Under the pieces are notes generated by a model. That model saw only the letters and a program-made list of their open reading frames with translations. It searched no databases and was not told where the DNA came from. This document shows, one piece after another, positions 47,183 through 59,127 of a DNA stretch of 64,000 bases. The translations under genes were made by a program, and so were the position numbers. This stretch comes from Anastatus disparis (lineage: Eukaryota; Arthropoda; Insecta; Hymenoptera; Eupelmidae). Each line of letters opens with the position of its first letter. Position 1 is the stretch's first letter. The stretch lies in NCBI GenBank assembly GCA_017163975.1, contig JAFFSR010000240.1, forward strand, positions 1 to 64,000. Direction: 5' to 3'.

Positions 47183-50100
47183 ATGGGTCACGAGGATTTG
47201 AAAATTTTATACTGGAATGCAAGAAGCATCATCAAAAGAAAACAAGAAGAACTCGAACTAGAAGAGAATCTCCGCTCTTCAGATATCTTTATTTGTGTAG
47301 AATCGTGGCTAAACTCTAGTATAGAAACTTTCGAACTCTCGGGTTATAAAACGTTTAGGATAGATAGATCTCATTCAAGCGGAGGTGGTATTCTTATTCT
47401 AATTAAAAACTCTATCCCATACAGGCAAATAAATAATATTTCATCACCAGACCAATCCGTTGAATTAGCTGGTATAGAAATTCAAACTTCACCTACTTTC
47501 AATCTATATGTATGTTATCGTGCTCCAGGTAAGCTCACGCAAGACCAATGGGAGAAAATCTTCTCTAATATAGATCCGCAATCAAATAATCTGTTTGTGG
47601 GCGATTTTAATGCCCACAATTCTTGTTGGAATTGTAATAAAACAGACCAAAATGGTATTTATCTGTACGAATGCATTGACAAACATAAGCTATTTATTCA
47701 TAATATAGATTCTTTATCTTATACTGATAGTACATCAAAATCTAATATTGACCTCATTCTTTCGACTAATAACTTTTCTGACAGAATTAACACACAAATG
47801 CATGAATTTACCTGGGGCTCGGACCACTTTCCGTTTTTTATAAATATCAATACTAAAAAGTAGTTTACAATAAAAAACGTATAAAATAAGATCTAAAAGA
47901 ACGGATTGGTCAATTTTCAACAATAAATTAGAAAGCGAATATCCATACCTACTATCTCATGAATACGACAGCCTTTCAGCAACCGAAAAATATAAACATC
48001 TTGTCAAAATTATAACTGAATCTGTTCTTAAAAGCACTCCAGAAAAAAAAGCGATAAATACCAAAATGTACCGAAACCCCGCTTCATGGTGGGATGAAGA
48101 ATGTAACGTTATTAAAAATTATCGTAAAAAAGCGTTCCAGAAATGGAATCAATCTAAATCTCTTGAAGACCTATTAGAATTTAAAAGAACATCTGCAATT
48201 GCAAAAAATACATTCAAAACTAAAAAGAAAAACTTTTTCATTAACTTCGCTCAAACAATTAACTTACATACTGATAGCTCTTATGTATGGAATAAATGTA
48301 AGATCTTTAAGAATAAATGGGTTGACGTTAGGCCACAGCATAATTCGGAAAATTTGCAGAGGGATAATAAAATCCAAACTCTTGATAAGATCTGTCCTCC
48401 TTGGGTTCCTAATAATCCTGACTACATGCCCATGTGCCAAGCTAACGATTTTTTAGAGGATCCTTTCAGCTTTCTAGAATTCAATGTTGCATTAGAAACT
48501 CGTAACCCTAATTCATCACCGGGAACAGACGGTATTGACTTTATGATCATACAAAAATTACCCCTTAAATACAAATTACTTCTATTAGATACATTCAATG
48601 ATATGTACAAGCAGAGTAGTTTTCCTGAAAGTTGGAATGATTCTTATTTACATCTTATTAGTAAACCTGATGGTAAGTCCTTCCGTCCAATTGCCCTTAC
48701 ATCCGCCTTCTGCAAATTGTTTGAAACAATTATAAAAAATAAGTTTCAATGGTGGATTGAATCTAATAAAATTTTGCCCAGTAATCAAGCTGGCTTTAGA
48801 AAAGGCCACAGCTGCACAGACAATGTCTTTAAGTTAGCTTTAGAAATTAATGATGCTTTCATTAAAAGAAAACATATGTATAGTGTATTCTTAGACGTTA
48901 AAGGAGCCTATGATAACGTTAACCCAGATATTCTTATAGACAAGCTGGCTAATATAGGTTGTCCTTATAAACTGGTTAAATTTATAAAATTTTTAACAAA
49001 CAAAAGATCTGTATTTATTGGAGATATTGATGTTCATAGAGTTACGTATAAAGGAGTTCCTCAGGGGGGAGTCCTCTCTCCTCTTTTATATCTAATTTAT
49101 ACTTTGGATATTGATAAAGATCTTCCCAAAACGGTAAACATGTCCCAATTTGCTGACGATATAGAAGTCCACTCCAAAAATCCAAACACTTTACAGAAAG
49201 CAGTCAATATAATTCAAACAAGGTTAACAAACTTGGGACTGGATCTCTCTGAGAAAAAACAACATTTGTTGACTTTAATAATTTAAGTATTCCCCCTGGG
49301 GAAGCTTCAATCAAATTAAACAATATCATAGTTAACTCAAGCAGTCACGATTCGATTCCTAGGAGTCATATTCGATTATAAGCTCACCTTTGACCAACAC
49401 TTAAACTATGTTCTTAAGCGAAGCCAAAAATCTCTTAACATGATAAAATTTTTACAAGGTACTTGGTGGGGAGCAGATCCTAGCACTCTAATGATCTTTT
49501 ATAAAAGCTACGTTAGGTCCGTAATTGATTACTGCAGTTTTGTTTATTATCCCTCCAGCAAGGCAAAAAAAATAATTTAGAACGCATTCAAAACTCAGCA
49601 ATAAGATCCGCGTTAGGTTATAGAATTACGACTCCCCATATTATTCTATTAGCAGAATCAAAAACTCCTCTTATCCATGAAAGAGTAAAATTCCTTTGTT
49701 ATACATACTTAACAAAAGTTCTTAGTAATAAAAGTCTTCCTATTAGTAATACCGTCACCAAGTTCCAAAAAAATATTAAAAATTCAATAAATTTAAGCGC
49801 AAAAAACTATTCGTAGAATGTATAGAATTTGTTATAAAATTTGCTCCGAGCTTACACTCTGATGACATGTTTGACCTATACTCTTGTAAATATGAAACCA
49901 GTATGGCATCAATTCCGATAAATATTGATTTAGGAAAAAGTCTCAAAAATTGCAATGAAAAAAATGATGTCTTTAAAAATATGGAAAATGAAAATGTCAA
50001 TTTAATATTTACTGACGCCAGTAAAATAGAAAACTCACACTCGGTGGGTACTGCCTGCGTGATACCAAAATTAATCTTATTATATCGAAAAGTTTAGACT

Positions 50101-50879
50101 CAATGTGCTCAATTTACACGGCTGAATGTTCCGCTATCAATGACGCTCTGGGCTATGCCCTCCAAAATTTAAACACACGAAATAAAATCTTTTCAGATTC
50201 ATATAGTGCTACTCAGAGCCTAAATAACTCTTCACTTAGCATTAAAACTAATCCTTTCATTCTTAAAGCTAAAGAAAAATTCCTTAAGTTTAACAAATAC
50301 AAAAGTGACACAGGTTCAGTCGAGATATACTGGATACCTTCTCATAGTGGGATAATAGGCAACGACCTTGCAGATTTATATGCGAAGGAAGCGTGCAAGT
50401 CGGAAATCTTGGATTCAACCGTGGTTCCATTCTCTGATCTGCGCGCAATATTTAAAGAGAATATGGATATCAATACTAGAAACTATATAAATGAAAACAA
50501 GGATAAAAAAGGGGTTAAATATTTTGAAAATTATTATTACACAAACTCAAAACCATGGTTCTACAACAAGAATATTCCTCGCGAACTTATTGTCACTATT
50601 AATCGTCTGAGAGCGGACCATTATAGCCTAAATGCCTCTCTATCTAGAGTAAATATTATTGATAATCCTGAATGCCCCTGTTCAAATACAAGCCAGGACA
50701 TAAATCATATCGTATGGCAGTGCCCACTGTACGAAGAGCATAGGAACACATTCTTAAAAAAAATTCTGAGAATCGGTTTTCAACTTCCTCTAAAAGTAGA
50801 ATTGTTACTTTCAGAACCGAACTTAAGTGCATTAGAAACTATCCTATCGTTTTTTAAAAAATGTAATTTGCGCATATAA
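47183..50879 (+). pseudogene. I-group LINE ORF2: endonuclease, reverse transcriptase, RNase H
   Basis: Endonuclease: LKILYWNARSIIKRK, CVESWL, NNLFVGDFNAHNSCW, SDHFPFFI (47183-47863). Reverse transcriptase (48066 to about 49300): NSSPGTDGID, SFRPIALTSAFCKLFE, SVFLDVKGAYDNVN, GVPQGGVLSPLLY and the catalytic FADD at about 49150. RNase H (about 50005-50420): FTDAS (D), TAECSAI (E), IFSDS (D) and WIPSHSGIIGNDLADLYAKE (H, N, D). The C-terminus has a CPC...H...C knuckle near 50670-50730. Frame changes near 47885, 49256, 49568, 49803 and 50070 are each cured by one extra base in an A run; one near 49355 is not. Premature stops are otherwise rare, so this copy may be young. Confidence 0.9.
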
Positions 50880-51764
50880 CTTTGGATAAAACAATTATGT
50901 AAAAATTTATTTGCTAAAGCCATTGTAAAGCAAATAAATCTATAATAAAAATAAAAAAAAAAAAAAAAAAAAAATCATACTTAAGGCTCATCAGAATTAG
51001 TATTATGATTTTTTACTATTGTACGATGAAACTAACATGAGTCCAGTAGTACATTTTCATTTTCCAAGATGTCATCTGTTGAGTTATATTTCATTTTTTT
51101 GAAGTGAGGTTCATCGGAGTCACTTTGTTGAACATGTGCTTCTATTTGATTAAACTGATATGAGTTCGATGATACATTTTCACTTTCTAAGATTGCATCC
51201 GCTGAGTTTAATTTCATGTTTTTGAGTGAAGTTCATTAGATTTAGTTGGTTGAACTTGTATTTTCATTTGATGAAACTAACATGAGTTCAATGGTTCATG
51301 TTTATTATTGAAAGAGATCTCATCTGTATTATTATTATTTGTAGATGTCGATGGCTTTGTTTATATTATTTATAGCAGCATTTTCTTTTCTTTATGTACT
51401 ATAATAGGATTATGTGGAGTATGATAAGCATTCTTAATTGGTGGATGATTTAAAATATGATTTTTATGAATATTATCTGAATTAGATACATCATATCAAA
51501 TATCTGTCTTTTATTCGATACAGAAAAATCTACATGTCCAGCCTCCATGATTTGTTTTTATCAAGTCTCCAGCAGCATTAGATAGGGCAGTTGCTGGACT
51601 CCTTCTAAAGCAATGTCCTGTATATTTTTCTGGTTCTGGTAATTGTAAAAATGTAGCAATAGTACTTGGTATTTCACAGACTTTGTTTTTACTAATGAAT
51701 TGTTTATTACATTTGCCCTTCTGATAATTAAAAAAAAATCTATTTTCTAACATGCCATCTGGTC

Positions 51765-52369
51765 TCAGTAAAATATATTTATAGCACTGCGTGAGCTAAA
51801 TTCGCGTTTTCTACACCATTTAGCGGGAGCTAAATACAACTTTTTTGAACTGTGTAAAAAAGTACTACCGTCAGAAATTTCGCACTTTATTATACTGTTC
51901 AAAAAAGTAATATCGAAATCACGCATCACAATCACTCTTTGTGTATATATTAATACGTAGAAATGTCTTTTCACACATGATAATACGTAGAAAATCAATC
52001 AAAAATATAAATACTTTAATAAAGAATTGAAAACATCAAGAAAATCAAAACTATAGTTTATAAATTACTGTTGTGCCGTGAGTTGTCGAAACAAAACATC
52101 TGTGAGCGGCGCATAGCGTGTACAGGGTGTACGGCCTAAGAATGAGAAAGAAAGAGATAGCTGTACGAACAATAAACTAGATGCTTTGCTTTGTCTGACC
52201 TGTGTATACATAAATCTAAATAATCGGCAAGTCTCTCTTTTATCATATTGTATTTAATTAATAAAATATCACTGACATCAATACTTATTTGATATAATTT
52301 CTCAATCTAAGAATATTTTTGATATCGTTTTTGCTTTTTTGTTTGTCGATGGGTCTATCATTGATAATA
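51765..52369. other. No gene recognised (intron of the recombinase remnant)
   Basis: The segment at 52080-52220 is GC-richer (GTGAGCGGCGCATAGCGTG) but has no coding signature. Confidence 0.4.
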
Positions 52370-52738
52370 AATAGTTTTACTTTTTTCGATTTATTATTCG
52401 TGGTGTGCATAGTTTTGCTGATATATAGAATTCGTTTTTATTTACGAATTATCATTCGTGGTGTGCATAGTTTTGCTGATATATAGAATTCGTTTTTATT
52501 TACGAATTATCATTCGTGGTGTGTATAGTTTTTGATAATATTGATTTTCTGGGGTATTAATTACGTGTGGCGAATTTATCTCACACGTGCTATAAATAAT
52601 ATACGATACGTGTGCTCGAAGTGGTCTCTTAAACGACGTGCATAGCACCCTCGCTGCGCTCGGGCGCTAACTGCACGCCGTGTAAAAAAGGACCACTTAG
52701 AGCACGTGTATCGTAATGTACTATTCTTCACTATGTTA
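52370..52738 (+). mobile_element. Repeat family H with 3' hairpin, copy 3
   Basis: Two and a half nearly identical 66-bp units (ACGAATTATCATTCGTGGTG with GCTGATATATAGAATTCG) precede TTACGTGTGGCGAATTTATC and a long hairpin: ATACGATACGTGTGCTC pairs with GAGCACGTGTATCGTA, enclosing inner pairs and CCCTCGCTGCGCTCGGGCG. The right border GTAATGTACTATT is as in copy 1. This is the best-preserved copy. Confidence 0.65.
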
Positions 52739-53499
52739 TACTATGCTTTTGTAATCACAAAGTTATAAGTAAGATAAGTTTCAGTTTCACCAACTGTAAT
52801 CATAAACTGATTATTCGTATCCTCAATATCTGTTGTTTTTATATTGATGATCTCTTTTGCATCTAAGAGCACCAAAAACCAAAGGATAACCTAAAATTAT
52901 AAGTTTTAATATTGAATATATAAAAGACGTGTTTTTATAAGTTTAAAATAAATAAAAAATAATCAATAAATACTTTTACAGTTAAATAAATTGTATCATC
53001 AGCTAGTTGGAGAACCTTTTTAACATCAAATAAGGTTAGAATTTTAGATTTTTGAAGTTTATAACCTTTAGATTTATTTTTCAGAGAGGCTTTTAACATT
53101 AGATAATTATCAATATTGATCCTTTTATGATATTAAGAGTAGCTTTCAACTTTGACCAGATAATCCAAAGCATTGGTGGTTTAAATTTTTTAATCAATCC
53201 TTCAAAATACACAAGAAAAACTTTCTCATCAAATGATGCTTTGTTTTGTTCCTTCCATAACATAAATTCATGATACACTTTCATATACATTTTTTTTTAT
53301 TTTTCCGGTAACAAATCATTTAAAATCAATTGTGCCTCATTGTCAAAATCACGTAAAACTTGTTCTGTGTCAAAATTTTCATCATCGGATGAGTCATCTG
53401 ACTCTTTTGCTACTTTTATTGACTTTTACAAAAGATAAAACTTTCTTGGTGTCTGATTGTTTAACTGGCTTGATCAGTAACGGCTGAACAAGGCTTAAG

Positions 53500-53997
53500 T
53501 TTATAGATGGACTCACACTTGAAAATTGCCTCGCCGTAAAGTTGTTTAGAGGGCGTACTTGACCTCGTATTAACGCCTGCTAAGAGAGACTGTAGTACGC
53601 ACTACTTACTGGCAGTGTAGGAAAAATAAATTCACTAAAACTTTAACCTTAAAAAAAGATAAATTTATAATCATTAAAAATGCAGAAATTTAATAAAAAC
53701 ACAATTAAATACTTTATAAAAAAGAATTAATATATTAATTTACGAGTTTTAGTTTTTACAATACAGTAGAAGTAGAAGTAAGCTTTTAACATTCCAACAG
53801 GACTGACTGAAAAATAATTATTATTAAAGATTTTAATTTTGATATTTTTATAAACAATTCGTTGCTTAGCAGTTGATCGTTTCTATAGTACGCTCGTCCA
53901 CAAAGAACTTCAATTCTCTGTCCCAGTGCCTCTTCAATTATCGAATACTACTGTATTCGGGGAAGGAGGGAGATATCCTGGACGATATTTATGTTCC
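53500..53997. other. No gene recognised; one segment similar to 62735-62840
   Basis: ACTTGAAAATT, GGGCGTACTYGA and CAGTACGCAC-like words occur in the same order here (53510-53610) and at 62.7-62.8 kb, which suggests a dispersed repeat or a shared 5' region of related elements. Confidence 0.4.
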
Positions 53998-54125
53998 ATC
54001 GTGACACAGCCCAACGATAATCAATCTAAAGCTTGAGATTTCTCTTTATTCTATTAAATTATTTATTTCAGAAATTATAACACAGATTATAAATTAAAAA
54101 TCAAGAAAAAATATAATCGCGATTA
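53998..54125 (-). repeat. BEL/Pao LTR fragment, second copy (inferred)
   Basis: Similar to 44751-44870 over ACAGCCCAACGATAATC, TTTCTCTTTATTCT and AAAATCAAGAAAAAATATAATC. No internal region is attached, so it could be a solo LTR remnant. Confidence 0.5.
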
Positions 54126-54560
54126 AACACTAAAAGATTTTTTAAACACCTAATATGTTCCACGAAATTTGAAATTATATTAATAGTTTAACAAAAAATT
54201 TAAAAATAGTGATTAATATTATGCAAACCAATTCATGGCCAAGAAAATATATAAATAAAGTGGTGAATGATATCGCTTTTACCCCTGTATTTTACGTTGA
54301 TTAAGAAGATGGAAATGCTTTTGGCAGCCACACCGGATGAAAAGTCAATTTCAAAACAACCTCCTTAAAGTTAATAATATAATTTATTTATACATGAAAC
54401 TTACATGATAACTCACATAATAACATTCAATTACCATTATCAATCATCATATACTATAAATAAAATGAAGAATCACCAGTGATAGCTCCTTGTTCACCAA
54501 CATAAATAAATAATTTCTATTTTATTTCAACCAAAAATGCATTGTAAATTAAAAAAAAAT
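54126..54560. other. No gene recognised
   Basis: A+T-rich; nothing recognised. Confidence 0.4.
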
Positions 54561-54562
54561 AA

Positions 54563-55143
54563 TACTTACAAATGATATTGTACCTATATTTTGATGATAA
54601 TAATGAATCAATAAAAAATTCCTTTGTTAAAAATAAAGTGTAAAAAAGCTATATAAAATGTTATTGAAAATATATAAACTATCTTCAACAAAATTTAAAA
54701 AATAATTAGTAATTAACGTAAAAGTAAGAACAAAAGTAATATTACAGCTATAAACTTGCCAGGCCCACTCTACAAAAGTTAAATATATCATTAATGTTAT
54801 AAAATTAGATTATTTTTCATTGAATACTAAATTGTGAAAATTAATATATATTTTGAATTTCCTTCGAGATTCTAAAAAAGTCAATCCTAAAAATGTTTTA
54901 AATGGATGTGTGTTCACCAAGAAATAGAACTTTTGAAGGGTGGGCCTGGCAAGTTTATAGCTGTATTATTATTTATTCTTACTTTTACGTTAATTACTTA
55001 TTATTTTTTTAAATTTTGTTGAAGATAGTTTTATATTTTCAATAACATTTTATATGATTTTTTTACACTTTATTTTAACAAAGGAATTTTTTATTGATTC
55101 ATTATCATCAAAATATAGGTACAATATCATTTGTAAGTATTAT
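54563..55143. mobile_element. Foldback element with 210-bp arms
   Basis: The left arm starts AATACTTACAAATGATATTG and ends at ACTTGCCAGGCCCAC; the right arm mirrors it from GTGGGCCTGGCAAGT to CATTTGTAAGTATT. About 160 bp separate the arms. Arm identity is high. No clear target duplication and no ORF. Confidence 0.8.
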
Positions 55144-55920
55144 TTTAAATCATATGAAAACTTGACTAACATTATTGATTTCAGTATTTTTTCAAATGTA
55201 TTTTTGTTATAATTAAGTTCCCACTTTTATTATCTATAATGTTAAAGCCTTTTTTAGAGATATAATAGATTTTTTTATAGTTGATTGTATGAAATTAGTT
55301 TAAATTTTTGACAAAATATTTTTATTTTTGAGATAGTGAAGAGTATTTTTTTAAAGCTAACTTGCCGTAATTTTACCTTTTTAAAGGTTTTTGGGGAGAT
55401 ATCACAACTTTTCAAAGTCGAAAATTCTTATCTCAATAAATTTATTAACTTTACCGATAATCTGATACTTTAATATAATAACACTAATTTTATAGCTAAT
55501 TGTATCAACCTAATTTTTATATATTTATTATTATTATAAAATATTTGTTTTCGAAAAAATTTTAATCTTATTTTCTTCCACACTTTCAAATTAATCAACT
55601 ATTATAAAACTTATTTTGTCTAAATATCGTATGAAAAACTAATTAATTAATTAAGAATGTGTTTAAAATATGCAAATATTACTTTTTCATTTGTTGCTGT
55701 TTTCATTTTTAAATACCAAATCGGTATTAACGACTTTTGAATCTCGCCGCTTTCAACTGTTGAATTTTATGTACGGGACGTTTTACTGCGCACGCGCAAA
55801 CTGATCACATGAACGCTCGTGATTTTGTGGCAGCTCGTCAGCTAAACACTAAATTCTTATATTGTTTATTTACGCGATATCTTTATACATATACATTTAG
55901 CATGTTCTGAAAGTATTCGC
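55144..55920. other. No gene recognised
   Basis: A+T-rich; one GC-rich patch near 55780-55800 (GACGTTTTACTGCGCACGCG) without known meaning. Confidence 0.4.
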
Positions 55921-56484
55921 CTGAATACATGCGTTCATTATTAAAAGATCTCAACTATAAAAAATGGGAATACTCAGGCACTCAACAAGATTATTTAAAC
56001 TACCTCAATTCAGATAAAACTCTTTGCAAAACTCTAAAGAAAAAAAAATTTGAAAGTTATAAAAATTCACCGAAACCATAGACTTTCGAAATAACAGTAA
56101 ATATGTTTGGAACAAAATTAAAACCTTCAAAAACAAATGGGTCAAGACAAGCGCACCAAATCATGACAGGACACTATTCAAGATTCAAGCTGAAAAAGTC
56201 TAAACAAAATTGCACCACTTACACTTCCTGGCAATACTTCTAAGGCGGTTCCTAAGATTACCACTAAAAATCAATCCTTCTTTGATACTCCATTTGATTT
56301 CCACGAGCTCAACACCGCTCCCCAGTCCAGGAACAAGCATTCTAGTTGCGGGATCGATGGAATTGATTATAATATTTTAATAAACATTCCAATTAAATAC
56401 AGATTAGAACTCCTGGATATTTTCGATCAAATGCGATTAACAAATTTATATCCCTCAAGCTGGAAAGAATCATACATACATTTT

Positions 56485-56692
56485 TTTTTTTTTTTTTTTA
56501 TTTAACGTCGCTATATTTATGCTATATGCTATTATTGCTATGCTAATCAGCGACGGAGCTCGTAAGTGTGTTTGTGAACAAAGCACATGTAACGTACAGT
56601 GGTGCTTGTATCAATCGGTCGGGAGCGGGATTCGAACTCGGAACCTCGAGATTACGAGTCCAACGCTCTACCGAATGAGCCACAGACCGACC
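56485..56692 (-). mobile_element. tRNA-derived SINE (family 2) inside the LINE, 14-bp target duplication
   Basis: CATACATACATTTT flanks the insertion at 56471-56484 and 56693-56706. On the minus strand it reads GTGGCTCATTCGGTAGAGCG, box B GAGTTCGAATCCCGC, the family body and CGTTAAATAAA followed by a long A run. Without it the LINE frame reads continuously across the site. This is the cleanest copy of the family. Confidence 0.92.
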
Positions 56693-57928
56693 CATACATA
56701 CATTTTATTACCAAACCCGACGGATCGGGTCTCAGACCAATAGCGATGACCTCGTGCCTTTCCAAGATATATAAACTTATGGTCAAAAACAGACTGCAAT
56801 GGTTCTGTGAAACATAATTCAATTTGTCCTAGCTCAAACTCTGGATTTAGAAAAGGACGTTCTTGTAACGACAACCTCACAAACTTAACACTATATATAG
56901 AAGATGGGCTGCTCAAAGGTAAAGGCACACTAGCCGCCTTTCTCGACATACAAGGAGCTTTCGACAATGTGGATCCTGAAATTCTTACCTCCAGACTTGC
57001 AGAAATCGGGTGCTCACTCTCAGTGATCAAATTTGTACAACACCTGACCCAACAACGCTCTATTTATACTGAATTCAACCAGAATAATCCACGCTTCACA
57101 AATAAAGGTATACCACAAGGAGGAGTTTTGAGCCCTCTACTTTATTTAATCTATGTTGCTGATATTACAGAAGGCTTATCCAAATTTATACGACTTTCTC
57201 AATTCGCCGATGACATAGCTCTTTACACAAACATACTTCCGCTAAATAAGACTAAAAGTTTACTTACCAAGGGTGTAGAAAACATCAGGACCAACTTGTT
57301 TAAACTGGGCCTTTCTCTAAATCTTAAGAAAACAAAACTGATTTATTTCAACAGTAAAAAAATAACTCCAGGCAGCATCTCAATCACTAGAAATGGGCAA
57401 AAATAAAATCTACAGATTCAACAAGATTTCTTGGTATTATATTTGATTATGAAATGTCTTTCAAACAGCAAATCAGAATCCTTTCCATCAAGTGCCAAAA
57501 AGCCCATAGAATATTAAAATACGTTTGTGGGACATGGGGGGGTCACACCCGAGACCCTACTTAGACTCTATCAAAGCATCATGCGCCCATCATTGATTAT
57601 GGGATTCACACTTATTTTCCTAAAACAAAAGCTCTAGTCAACTCTTTAGAAAGGTTGCAATACGCACCTCTCAGCGAACTGCTATGGGATATCGTTTATC
57701 TACTCCCAAAAATGTTATATTAGCAGAAATCAAATTCACTACCATCAAGGATAAAGCTATGTACTTGGGATGCAATCATCTAGCTAAAGCCCTTTCCAAT
57801 GAAGATAATTCAGCGCACAAAACGATCAAAAATTTCTTCAAACTCCACAAAAATAGTAAACTTAAGAGAAAAAGACTAATAACCGAGTGCGTAAACAGGA
57901 TAGTCCAATACACTAACAATAGTATATT

Positions 57929-58235
57929 GTGTAACGAGTAGGTTTAGTTGACTATTGCGCACGAGGGCAAGCTGGCGCACGAGCGTAGCGAGTAGCGCCA
58001 TTGCCCGGAGTGGCGCAATAGTCAACTAAACCGAACGAGATTCACATACTATTTTTTCTCATAAGTGCTGGGTGTAAGAGAGAGAGTGGCATGTTAGGGC
58101 GCGGAAAGGGGGTTAGGAGGGCGAAGCCCCCATTTAAAAAATTAATATGTAAATAAAAAAAAACATTTCATATAAATATTATTTTTTGCATCGCCAACAA
58201 CTTTCATCAAGAAGCTAACACACAAATGACTCGTA
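57929..58235. mobile_element. Hairpin insertion with GAGCGTAGCGAG loop, within the LINE
   Basis: TAGGTTTAGTTGACTATTGCGC and GCGCAATAGTCAACTAAACC form a stem around GCGCACGAGCGTAGCGAGTAG. The flanks ATAGTATATT and ACATACTATT resemble the borders of family H. GGGGGTTAGGAGGGCGAAGC follows. LINE sequence resumes near 58240. Borders are approximate. Confidence 0.55.
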
Positions 58236-59127
58236 CATAGTCGTGCAGTCAATGTAAACAATCACTGCTCCATTTTCACAGCTGAAGCTACAGCTATAAA
58301 TACTGCACTTGACCTAGCTAACAAAAACAGACACCAAAGAAACATCATCTTATCAGACTCTCAAAGTGTTCTACAAAGTCTACAAAGTAATAAACCAGCC
58401 TCACTTAGTCATCCTTTAATAGCTTCAGCTAAATATAAAATTTGGAAAATCTGTAATAACAGTTTTATAGACACACCACTAAAATTTGTATGGATATCTG
58501 CGCACGAAGGTATACTTGGAAATGAATAAGCCGATCAACATGCCAAAACTGCCACCAAATCTCCTCCTAGTAACTTCCAAGTGCCCTATCAAGATTTCAA
58601 GGCAATCTGGAGAAAAATGACTAATGAAAAAAATAGGTACATGTAAAGGCGTCTATTACTTCCAAAATTTTAACAATGAGTCCAAGCATACATGGTTTAA
58701 AAACAAAAACTTAACAAGAAGGAATATAGTCACGATTAATAGACTAAGAGCGAATCACTACAGCTCCGCAGCTTCCTTAGCCAGAATAAATATAGTTGAC
58801 TCCCATTCGTGCACATGCGGACTCACATTCCAAGATGCAGATCATTTGTTATGGCACTGCCCACTATACCAGCTACAACGTTCAAAAATGCTCTCTAAGC
58901 TAAACGAAAACAAGATCCAAACACATCAAAACATAAGTGCTATTTTAAAAACAGTAAATGTTAAAGTGATTAAAATAATATATGAATTCTTTACTAATTG
59001 TACAATCTCATTATAATGTAAAATTTCTAAATATTTTTAGCAATATACATGTAACTTTATTCTTTATAAAGCTGTATAAACCTTTTTAGGTTTGGGTAGG
59101 CTTAAATAAATAAAAAAAAAAAAAAAT

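Larger units (their letters stand above)
45573..50972 (+). mobile_element. I-group non-LTR retrotransposon, full length
   Basis: It spans a short GC-rich 5' UTR, a gag-like ORF1, ORF2 with endonuclease, reverse transcriptase and RNase H, a short 3' UTR and a 20-base A tail, bounded by a 14-bp target-site duplication. RNase H after the reverse transcriptase separates it from the R1-clade elements at 1-7 kb and places it in the I group (I, Nimb or relatives). A complete 5' end is uncommon for LINEs. Confidence 0.9.
51020..53440 (-). pseudogene. Tyrosine-recombinase (Crypton-like) gene remnant
   Basis: Minus-strand pieces in order. 53440-52990: acidic leader (SDDSSDDENFD, LILNDLLPEK, one in-frame TAA) and the core-binding region (KVYHEFMLWKEQNKASFDEK, YFEGLIKKFKPPMLW, LFDVKKVLQLADDTIYL). 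52890-52790 (acceptor ATTTTAG): start of the catalytic domain with FGALRC, where the first catalytic Arg lies, then NIKTTDIEDTNNQF in another frame. 51760-51511: YTGHCFRRSPATALSNAAGD and NHGGW, the HxxR block. The final Tyr exon was not seen. At 51250-51020 two copies of a repeat (SDSDEPHFKKMK-type) follow. The gene is interrupted by a family H element at 52370-52735. Such insect genes are mobile-element derived. Confidence 0.65.
55925..59016 (+). pseudogene. I-group LINE ORF2 remnant: reverse transcriptase and RNase H
   Basis: Reverse transcriptase: PDGSGLRPIAMTSCLSKIYK, NSGFRKGRSCNDN, AAFLDIQGAFDNVDP, GIPQGGVLSPLLYLIY and the catalytic FADD at about 57210 (QFADDIALYTN). Thumb and connection: GYRLSTPKNVILAE near 57690. 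RNase H: FTAEATAI (E), IILSDSQS (D) and FVWISAHEGILGNE followed by a TAA stop where A-D-Q-H would continue. A C-terminal knuckle (CTCGLTFQDADHLLWHC) is at about 58810-58860. A large part of the region before RNase H is missing or replaced by the hairpin insertion, so the copy is dead. Confidence 0.85.
55925..59127 (+). mobile_element. I-group LINE, 5'-truncated, interrupted by two insertions
   Basis: It begins inside ORF2 (YKKWEYSGTQQDYLNYL, KYVWNKIKTFKNKWV) and ends with AATAAATA plus an A run at about 59105-59127. It is related to, but clearly distinct from, the full-length element at 45573. A SINE sits at 56485-56692 and a hairpin element at about 57929-58235. Confidence 0.85.

Noticed and set aside
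56640..56690. Possible minus-strand tRNA gene (also at 8990, 9870, 23850 and 60060)
   Set aside because: Each is the head of a repeated SINE with the same body.
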